Both the position numbers and the translations under genes were made by a program. 10,694 nucleotides of DNA, taken from NCBI GenBank assembly GCA_964354375.1, contig CAYGZQ010000023.1:1-10694 (forward strand). The letters are read 5' to 3'. Positions 1 to 5,352 of this stretch are shown here, piece by piece. Within the stretch, counting starts at the first letter, position 1. Each line of letters starts with the position of its first letter. The stretch is from CAYGZQ01 sp964354375 [NCBI: uncultured Planctomycetota bacterium] (lineage in GTDB: Bacteria > JAJVIF01 > JAPKYR01). The notes under the pieces are model-generated. The model was not told the origin of the DNA, did no database searches, and was given only the letters and a program-made list of their open reading frames with translations.

Positions 1-78
1 TTGCCCGACAAAACCGACCGTAGGGGCAACCCCCCGTGGTTGCCCGACAAAACCGCCCGTAGGGGCAACCCCCCGTGG
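1..78. repeat. Two tandem 39-bp GC-rich repeats with embedded hairpin
   Basis: Two direct copies (1-39 and 40-78) differ at a single base (a at 17, c at 56). A third copy begins at 79 but breaks down after about six bases. Each copy contains GGGGCAACC followed by CCCCGT, and the next copy or stub supplies GGTTGCCC, so each junction can fold into a hairpin with a stem of 8-9 bp and a 6-nt loop. This is seen directly in the sequence. Similar 'ggggcaacc...ggttgcccc' intergenic repeats are, from general knowledge, widespread in environmental genomes, usually as scattered hairpins rather than coding sequence. The array runs off the left edge, so its true copy number is unknown. It ends about 20 bp before the chimera promoter. 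Confidence 0.85.
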
Positions 79-100
79 TTGCCCCCGCGAATGCGACGAT

Positions 101-130
101 TTGATTCCACTGTGCCGGGGAATCTATAAT
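101..130 (+). promoter_or_regulatory. Sigma70-type promoter of the SecD/SecF chimera
   Basis: TTGATT (101-106) and a perfect TATAAT (125-130) are separated by 18 nt, predicting a transcript start near 137 and a leader of about 30 nt. The arrangement and flanking bases resemble the secD promoter at 2003-2032, which suggests the promoter was duplicated together with the gene. The position also argues that the in-frame TTG at 101 is part of the -35 element and not a start codon. Confidence 0.7.
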
Positions 131-150
131 TCGCCGCATGTCATCCTCCG

Positions 151-156
151 GGAGGT
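151..156 (+). promoter_or_regulatory. Ribosome binding site that fixes the chimera start
   Basis: GGAGGT lies 10 nt upstream of the ATG at 167. The open reading frame extends back to a TTG at 101, but that codon overlaps the -35 box and has no such site. This motif therefore decides the start in favour of 167, giving a product that begins MKIQGVHRHF and leads straight into a hydrophobic segment. Confidence 0.7.
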
Positions 157-166
157 CTGTGTCCGA

Positions 167-1357
167 ATGAAAATCCAAGGTGTTCACCGACATTTCATCC
201 TGATCATCGCAATTCCCGTGTTCGTGCTCGGATTGTCCATGATTTCGCAGGGCTGCGATGCACTGCGCCCCAGGCAATCTTTTTTCGCCGTTGGAGGCAT
301 CGAGCTGACTATCCAGGCTGTACCTCAGAATCCGGAAGAGAAGGTTACTCCGGAAGTCATGCAAGGAGCCATCGATGTCCTGCGAGAGAGAATCGATCCC
401 GATGGCCGTAAAGGGATCACTTTTCAGCGATTGGGCGAAGACCGCATTCTGGTGCAATTGGCCGGTGGTGAGTATGATCCCAATCGGGTCAAAATCATGA
501 CCGGCGCCACGGCAGTACTGCGTTTCATCGACGCCGGAAGCGACCCCCTTCCTGAAGGGACGCAATTGAGATTCATCGACGTGACAACCGGCATGCCGAT
601 CGAGATGCAAGGCGCTTCCGGAGGGGAAGCTCCGTCTGTGAGCCAGAGTGCGGACGGAGAAGCAGTCCAGGATTCCACCGCTGGCGCAACGGACATGGTG
701 GATATAACCACCGACAAGATCGTCCTCACAGGCGCCGATTTCGCCAGGGCGGACGTAAAGTTCAGCCAGATGGGTAACCCGATGATATCCTTCGAGTTCA
801 AACCGGAGGCCCGCCAGGTTTTCGCGAGATACACGTCCCAGCATGTGAGCACGTACCTCGCCATTGCGCTCGACGACACAGTGATCTCGTGCCCGGTGAT
901 CAGGGAACCTATACTGGGCGGAAAGGGCGTCATCGAGGGGAACTTCTCGAAGCAGGAAACCGAAGACCTGGTGATCATGCTCAATTCGGGACGGCTCCCC
1001 GTGCCTCTTCAGATTGTGGAAAACCGCTCGTTCAGCCCCGCCAACTGCCTGAAGGGCAGCAACCCTCGGAGCGGGAGTTTCATTCAACTGCAGTTCGACA
1101 ACTGGGACAGCGCGAAGGATATACCCGCGTTTGTGCGCCAGGTCTCGGACATCGTAGCCAAGCAGGCCGGGAAAGCGCCCCAGGTTCAGGCAAGTCCGTC
1201 GAATGGGGACCAGTCCTCGAACTCGCTTCTCATCGAGATTCGGTCGGAAGCAGGTCTGCTGAACAACAGGGACTCTCTGCAAGCCGTCTACGAAGGAATC
1301 CGGTCGGCGGGCGGACCTTTCACCGTGCTCGAGCAGACGGAGTTTTCGTCCGAATGA
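167..1357 (+). CDS. Chimeric SecD P1 / SecF P4 periplasmic protein lacking the translocase membrane domain
   Basis: This 396-residue protein is built from parts of both Sec auxiliary subunits. Residues 9-28 form one hydrophobic segment (a signal anchor, or a cleaved signal with a poor lipobox ending S-Q-G-C30). Residues 41-148 match the N-terminal P1 region of the neighbouring SecD, including VTPE, GAID, GEDRI and LPEGTQLRFID. A linker of about 28 residues follows. Residues 180-291 match the SecD P1 head (DITTDKIVLTG, FTSQHV-like, ISCPVI, LNSGRLPV, IVENR) at about 79 of 113 positions by hand alignment. Where SecD would enter its second membrane segment, the sequence switches to SecF: residues 292-393 align with SecF residues 44-145 (WDSAKDIP versus WDSSKDIP, LLIEIR versus LLIQIR) and stop just where SecF enters its second membrane segment. 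No channel helices of SecD or SecF are present, so by known SecDF mechanism it cannot use the proton gradient itself. I infer a membrane-tethered periplasmic helper of Sec export. The intact frame, promoter, ribosome binding site and conservative changes argue against a pseudogene. Confidence 0.8.
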   Translation: MKIQGVHRHFILIIAIPVFVLGLSMISQGCDALRPRQSFFAVGGIELTIQAVPQNPEEKVTPEVMQGAIDVLRERIDPDGRKGITFQRLGEDRILVQLAGGEYDPNRVKIMTGATAVLRFIDAGSDPLPEGTQLRFIDVTTGMPIEMQGASGGEAPSVSQSADGEAVQDSTAGATDMVDITTDKIVLTGADFARADVKFSQMGNPMISFEFKPEARQVFARYTSQHVSTYLAIALDDTVISCPVIREPILGGKGVIEGNFSKQETEDLVIMLNSGRLPVPLQIVENRSFSPANCLKGSNPRSGSFIQLQFDNWDSAKDIPAFVRQVSDIVAKQAGKAPQVQASPSNGDQSSNSLLIEIRSEAGLLNNRDSLQAVYEGIRSAGGPFTVLEQTEFSSE

Positions 1358-1361
1358 GATT

Positions 1362-1395
1362 CGCGGCTCCCGACCGGTCTGCAAGGGAAGCCGCG
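1362..1395. terminator. Inverted repeat between convergent genes, weak terminator candidate
   Basis: CGCGGCT-CCC (1362-1371) pairs with GGGAAGCCGCG (1385-1395) with a single-base bulge and a loop of about 13 nt. It fills almost the whole 38-bp gap between the chimera stop and the mscL stop, a typical place for a bidirectional terminator. There is no clear T run on either side, so intrinsic termination is uncertain. Confidence 0.4.
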
Positions 1396-1830
1396 CTACG
1401 TCTTCCCGAGCTCCGATGTGCAGGCGGGACATCGCGTGGCCTTGACCGGAATCGCCGTGAAACACAACGGGCAATCCTTGGTGGCGGGCGCGGGCTCTTT
1501 TTTGGGCATCAGACGATTCACGGCACGCACGAGGAAGAAGATCACAAATGACACGATCAGAAAGCCTATGACGTTGCTCAGGAAGAGCCCATAGTTGATC
1601 GTGGGAGCTGAAGCCGCCTGCGCGTCGGCGAGCGAGGCGTAGGGCGTTCCGGACAGGTTGACGTACAGGCTGTCGAAGTTTACCTTCCCGAGGATCAGTC
1701 CGATCGGCGGCATGATGATGTCGCTGACCAGAGACTTGACGATTCCTGTGAACGCAGCCCCCATGACAAACCCGACGGCCAGGTCGATCACGTTCCCCCG
1801 CGTGATGAATTCCTTGAACTCTTTCAACAT
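1396..1830 (-). CDS. mscL: Large-conductance mechanosensitive channel MscL with C-terminal zinc ribbon
   Basis: The 144-residue product is a pressure-relief channel of the inner membrane that opens under membrane tension during hypo-osmotic shock. The N-terminus, [20 protein letters not shown], is the classic MscL amphipathic helix and start of the first membrane helix (to about residue 46, including the [10 protein letters not shown] segment). A periplasmic loop follows (about 50-78), then the second membrane helix (about 79-104, starting [13 protein letters not shown]). After RAVNRL, where many family members have a cytoplasmic helical bundle, this protein has a zinc ribbon with C120, C123, C134 and C137 (CPLC...CPAC). 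The start is set by the family N-terminus and GGAGGT at 1837-1842, 6 nt upstream; a longer frame to 1863 adds 11 unconvincing residues. It converges on the chimera gene and diverges from secD, separating the two Sec paralogues. Confidence 0.95.
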   Translation of the reverse strand: MLKEFKEFITRGNVIDLAVGFVMGAAFTGIVKSLVSDIIMPPIGLILGKVNFDSLYVNLSGTPYASLADAQAASAPTINYGLFLSNVIGFLIVSFVIFFLVRAVNRLMPKKEPAPATKDCPLCFTAIPVKATRCPACTSELGKT

Positions 1831-1879
1831 GTGGAGACCTCCGATTCTTGCCGCAGCGGACACTGAGGATTCTGCCGAA

Positions 1880-1908
1880 GGTTAACCGGAGCGACTCGGG
1901 GATGTCAA
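1880..1908 (-). promoter_or_regulatory. Possible mscL promoter
   Basis: Read on the minus strand there is a consensus TTGACA (1908-1903). The best nearby -10 (TTAACC, or GTTAAC one base earlier, at 16-17 nt spacing) is poor. The location, 50-80 nt upstream of the mscL start, is right, but the -10 mismatch keeps this tentative. Confidence 0.35.
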
Positions 1909-1921
1909 CCCTGCCGGGTGC

Positions 1922-1977
1922 GCCGACTTTCCAGTCGGCTCCAATTGATCAGAAAGATGCCGCTTGGAAAAGCGGCA
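1922..1977. repeat. Pair of short palindromes, REP-like
   Basis: Two hairpins stand 18 nt apart. The first is GCCGAC (1922-1927) with GTCGGC (1934-1939), loop TTTCCA. The second is TGCCGCTT (1958-1965) with AAGCGGCA (1970-1977), loop GGAA, an 8-bp perfect stem closed by a GNRA-type tetraloop. They lie between the divergent mscL and secD promoters. The paired-palindrome layout resembles REP/BIME elements, but no second copy exists in this window to prove repetition. Transcription stops or a simple boundary function are also possible. Confidence 0.5.
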
Positions 1978-2002
1978 GACCCGGACCGATGCACGGGCGC
2001 GT

Positions 2003-2032
2003 TTGACTTCTCATCGGCTGAAATCATATAAT
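2003..2032 (+). promoter_or_regulatory. Sigma70-type promoter of secD-secF
   Basis: TTGACT (2003-2008) and a perfect TATAAT (2027-2032) are 18 nt apart, predicting a start near 2039. Aligned without gaps against the chimera promoter, 25 of 41 positions match, including the bases just outside the boxes (TTTGA at the -35 and TATAATTC.CCG at the -10). This is the strongest-looking promoter in the window. Confidence 0.75.
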
Positions 2033-2038
2033 TCACCG

Positions 2039-2143
2039 TTTGTTGCCCGCTGACGCAGGCAAGGGGTGTTACGTGTGTGATTTTTGTGCCTGCGTCCGGA
2101 AATCAGGCGGCGCATTAGCCGCAGTCGGAGGTTCGGCCACTAA
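2039..2143 (+). promoter_or_regulatory. Structured 5' leader of the secD-secF operon
   Basis: From the predicted start to the secD ATG the leader is about 105 nt. It contains a perfect 10-bp stem (GACGCAGGCA at 2052-2061 with its complement at 2087-2096, loop of 25 nt) and a second hairpin (GCGGC at 2107-2111 with GCCGC at 2118-2122, loop GCATTA). The second hairpin sits just 4 nt before the GGAGGT ribosome site at 2127-2132. The loop of the first contains a T5 run. The layout would suit translational control. I do not recognise any known riboswitch or protein-binding leader, and a regulatory role is inference. Confidence 0.4.
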
Positions 2144-3985
2144 ATGGGCGCTGACAAGCGTTTGCAGAACTGGATATTGACGATCGCAATACTCCTGGTT
2201 GCGATAATCGCGCCGCTGTACAAGATAAGCAAGGGAGCAGACGTGATCAACCAGGGCATCGACCTGGTGGGGGGGGTCGACATGCTGCTCCTGGCACACC
2301 CGCCGGAGAGCGAGAAGAAAGTGACGCCGGAGATGGTGTCCGGAGCGATCGACATCCTTCGGAACAGGCTCGACCCGGAGGGTGTGAAGGAGATCACCAT
2401 CCAGAGAATGGGTGAGGATCGCATAGTGGTTCAGATACCCGGCGAGGACGATCCCGAGCGAGTTAAGCGCATGATCGGCACCACGGCAATTCTGCGATTC
2501 ATCAATGCGGGGACCGACCCCATCCCTGAGGGAACTCGCCTCAGGTTCATAGACGCCACTACGGGCTTGCCGATCGAAACCCCCGGCTCTTTCGAGGAGC
2601 CCGCCCCCGAGGAACCCAAGGTCGAACTCCCCCCGTCAACCATCATGGCCGAACAGGTTCTTTTCACACGCCAGGACATGGTGGGGTTCTCCCTTTCAAC
2701 GGCCCAGGGCGAAGTACAGGAGTCCGGAGCCAAGACCGAGGTCGTTCTTGTAGTTAATCATATTCCAGGCGGTACGAAACTGGCTGCGCAGACGGCGGTC
2801 ACCTATAAGGACGGCTATCTGGCCCTGCTGGTCGATAACACAATCAAGGCCATCTCCCCTGTCACCGCGCCTCTGACGCAGGACATGATCGCGTTCCCGG
2901 GTCTTGTTGACCAGCCCGATTTCAGCCTCGACGAATTGAATAACTCTCTGGATAAGGTGAAGATCGCAGGCTTCACGCAGGAACCCCCGCCGGTCGGTAC
3001 ATCTCTCGAAATCTGGAATCCGATGACCGGCGAGACCGAGACTGCGGGGGAAGAGACCCCTGAAGAAGTCCTGAAGATGGATATCACAACCGATAAGATC
3101 GTCCTCACGGGCGACGATTTCGCGAGCGCGGATGTCAAGTTCAGCCAGCTGGGCACTCCCATCATTGCCTTCAGGTTCAAATCGGAAGGCGCGAAAACCT
3201 TCGCTCGGTTCACGTCTCAGCATGTGCGGCAGTTTCTAGCTATCGCGCTTGACGACAAGATCATCTCGTGCCCGGTGATCAAGGAACCGATCGTGAACGG
3301 GAGCGGGATAATCGAGGGGCAGTTCGCACGTCAGGAAGCCACGGACCTTGTCATCAAGCTTAATTCGGGGCGCCTGCCGGTCAAGCTGGAAATCGTCGAG
3401 AATCGAACGATCGGGCCGACGCTGGGCGAGAAGACGATAAGCGACAGCAAGAGAGCCGCGATATTCGGCGCCATCCTCGTCCTCCTCTACATGGCTTTGT
3501 ACTACAGGCTTCCGGGTCTCCTGGCCGACATCGCGCTGATCTACTACATCGCAATCTTTTTCGGATCACTGTCCATCCTCAACGCGACTCTTACACTGCC
3601 GGGGATCGCAGGGTTCGTCCTCTCAATCGGCATGGCGGTCGACGCAAACGTCATCATCTTCGAGCGTCTGAAGGAGGAACTCAAAACGGGCAAGACATTC
3701 AAGTCCGCCATGGAGACGGCCTTCAAACGCGCGTTTTTCGCGATTTTCGACTCTAACGTGACCACCCTGATCGGTGCGCTTGTTCTGTACAACCTGGGAA
3801 CGGGACCGATCCGCGGTTTTGCAGTGACCCTCAGCCTGGGGATTCTCGTATCGATGTTCTCTGCGCTGGTTCTCACCAAGCTGTTGCTCGACGCAACCCT
3901 GAGCCTGAAGGGCTCGCAGAAGTACGGTTGGTTCGGGGTTTCACCGAAAGACGTCGCGGTGGCCGGGAAGGGGGGTGGTCTGTAA
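2144..3985 (+). CDS. secD: Protein translocase subunit SecD
   Basis: This 613-residue inner-membrane protein, with SecF, uses the proton gradient to pull exported chains out of the SecYEG channel on the periplasmic side. It has a first membrane segment (about 10-27), the GIDLVGG signature (38-44), a large periplasmic P1 region (about 45-425) and then the five-helix membrane domain (about 437-585) with the SIGMAVDANVIIFER motif (494-508), whose Asp500 is the family's proton-path residue. Within P1, residues 168-278 look like a diverged second copy of the head at 316-414 (LALLVDN...SPV versus LAIALDD...SCPV). The length is similar to the long E. coli-type SecD. The start has GGAGGT 11 nt upstream. 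The stop overlaps the secF start (TAATG), so the two are translationally coupled. No yajC is seen upstream, unlike many secDF loci. Confidence 0.95.
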   Translation: MGADKRLQNWILTIAILLVAIIAPLYKISKGADVINQGIDLVGGVDMLLLAHPPESEKKVTPEMVSGAIDILRNRLDPEGVKEITIQRMGEDRIVVQIPGEDDPERVKRMIGTTAILRFINAGTDPIPEGTRLRFIDATTGLPIETPGSFEEPAPEEPKVELPPSTIMAEQVLFTRQDMVGFSLSTAQGEVQESGAKTEVVLVVNHIPGGTKLAAQTAVTYKDGYLALLVDNTIKAISPVTAPLTQDMIAFPGLVDQPDFSLDELNNSLDKVKIAGFTQEPPPVGTSLEIWNPMTGETETAGEETPEEVLKMDITTDKIVLTGDDFASADVKFSQLGTPIIAFRFKSEGAKTFARFTSQHVRQFLAIALDDKIISCPVIKEPIVNGSGIIEGQFARQEATDLVIKLNSGRLPVKLEIVENRTIGPTLGEKTISDSKRAAIFGAILVLLYMALYYRLPGLLADIALIYYIAIFFGSLSILNATLTLPGIAGFVLSIGMAVDANVIIFERLKEELKTGKTFKSAMETAFKRAFFAIFDSNVTTLIGALVLYNLGTGPIRGFAVTLSLGILVSMFSALVLTKLLLDATLSLKGSQKYGWFGVSPKDVAVAGKGGGL

Positions 3986-5121
3986 TGGATTTCGCACGCA
4001 CTCATTACGACCTCATCGGCAGGTCGAAATTATGGTACGCGATCAGCCTCACCCTCGTGGCCATCTCGCTCATCGCGATGATCAAGAACATGGTGACGAT
4101 CGGGTTCCCGTTCGTCAGAGGGATCGACTTCACAGGCGGGAGCATCATTGCGCTCAGGTATGACGACTGGGACTCCTCGAAGGACATCCCCCAGTTCATT
4201 CAGGAAGTCAAGATTCTGGTTGGCAAGTACTCTGAGAAATCCCCCGAAGCTCAGGTCACGCGCCTGACGGCCGAGGAGACCAAATCGGGTAAACCAGGGC
4301 TTCTCATCCAGATCCGTGCCGACAAGAGCCTCATTGCCAATCAGGAAGCCCAGAAGAATCTGTTCGAAGAACTTCGAGGTCTTGCCGGGGATTTCGAGGT
4401 GGTGGAGCTATCCGAGGTCGGGGCGGTCATGGGTAAGGAGCTCGCATACAACGCCATCCTCGGTGTGGCGATCGGACTGTTTCTGATCCTGATATACATT
4501 GCAGTCCGCGTTTCCCTGGACTTCTCAATATGCGCCATAATCGCGCTGTTCCATGACCTGATCATCCTCTGTGGCGTCTATGCCGTCTTCAACATCGAGA
4601 TCAACTCTCCCTTCGTCGCAGTACTTCTCACGGTCGTAGGCTACTCAATTAACGATACGATCATCATTTACGACCGCATCAGGGAGAACCTGAAGGTGAA
4701 GAAACACCTTCCGTTCGATCGTCTGGTAAACGAAAGCCTCCTTGAGACCATGATGAGATCAATCAATACGATCGGAACCACCGTGGCCGCCATCGCCGCT
4801 CTGCTCATCTTCGGCGGCATGAGCCTTCGGACTTTCATGGTCGGACTCGGCGTAGGCATCCTTGTGGGAGGCTACTCAAGCATTTTCGTGGCGGCGCCGC
4901 TGATAGTAAGCTGGAGGATGAGGGGTAAGCAGGCAGTTCGCATAACCGAGGCTGCCCTTGATGCCAGATCAATCGTTCTCGAAGATGACGAGGAAGAGGC
5001 GGCCCCCGGGGCGAGTGCGGCAGAGTCGGAAGCGGAAGTTGAGCCCATCACGGTATCGGGGACGCCCGCCCAAGCAGCCGCAAGAAGAAAGGCCCCGAAG
5101 CGACGCAAGCGGCGTCACTGA
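3985..5121 (+). CDS. secF: Protein translocase subunit SecF
   Basis: The 378-residue partner of SecD completes the proton-driven export motor. It has a first membrane segment (about 16-35), the signature VRGIDFTGGS (44-53), a compact periplasmic P4 domain (to about 145), then five membrane helices (about 155-312) with the conserved VVGYSINDTIIIYDRIREN segment (217-235), whose Asp224 belongs to the functional core. The start ATG overlaps the secD stop; a reading frame open back to 3928 lies inside secD and is unlikely to be used. The C-terminus has an unusual tail: an acidic stretch (EDDEEE near 333-338), a low-complexity Ala/Glu-rich linker and a very basic end (PKRRKRRH). The P4 domain is the template for the C-terminal part of the chimera at 167-1357. 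Confidence 0.95.
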   Translation: MDFARTHYDLIGRSKLWYAISLTLVAISLIAMIKNMVTIGFPFVRGIDFTGGSIIALRYDDWDSSKDIPQFIQEVKILVGKYSEKSPEAQVTRLTAEETKSGKPGLLIQIRADKSLIANQEAQKNLFEELRGLAGDFEVVELSEVGAVMGKELAYNAILGVAIGLFLILIYIAVRVSLDFSICAIIALFHDLIILCGVYAVFNIEINSPFVAVLLTVVGYSINDTIIIYDRIRENLKVKKHLPFDRLVNESLLETMMRSINTIGTTVAAIAALLIFGGMSLRTFMVGLGVGILVGGYSSIFVAAPLIVSWRMRGKQAVRITEAALDARSIVLEDDEEEAAPGASAAESEAEVEPITVSGTPAQAAARRKAPKRRKRRH

Positions 5122-5184
5122 CGGGATTCGATATCTGGTTGAAAAAGTTAGGGGAGTCAGCATTCCGGTCTATTTTTTCATTCC

Positions 5185-5205
5185 GGTCCCCAACTGAACG
5201 GGACC
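5185..5205 (+). terminator. Small inverted repeat after secF, weak terminator candidate
   Basis: GGTCCC (5185-5190) pairs with GGGACC (5200-5205) around a 9-nt loop. The only T run nearby (5173-5178) lies before the hairpin, not after it. A 10-base direct repeat, CATTCCGGTC, flanks that T run (5161-5170 and 5179-5188). I see no convincing promoter for the next gene in the 231-bp gap, so readthrough from secDF is possible. Confidence 0.25.
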
Positions 5206-5352
5206 TCTGAGGTTAAGCGTTCTATTTCCTCCCGGCGATTCTCTCCAGGGTTGATTCTGAGCGCTTTCCCGTGAATTCCTTATCCTTTCAAGGTTCAGAC
5301 ATCCCCGGACGAACCTGACAGACGAGTCATCCACGAGATGAGGAGATCGTAG

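Noticed and set aside
1-78. CRISPR array
   Set aside because: The units abut with no variable spacers, and each is itself palindromic with its neighbour.
167-1357. Reading the SecD/SecF chimera as a decayed secDF pseudogene
   Set aside because: The frame is intact, the cuts are at domain edges, differences from the parents are mostly conservative, and promoter and ribosome site are good.
889-1551. 220-residue plus-strand open frame
   Set aside because: It overlaps the chimera in another frame and runs antisense through mscL; its composition (Arg, Gly, Ser-rich) is typical of a shadow frame.
2039-2143. Known riboswitch in the secD leader
   Set aside because: Stems are present, but no conserved core of any riboswitch class I know can be seen.
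5251-5286. Promoter for the gene at 5353 (TTGATT ... TATCCT)
   Set aside because: The two elements are 24 nt apart, too far for a sigma70 promoter, and no better partner was found.
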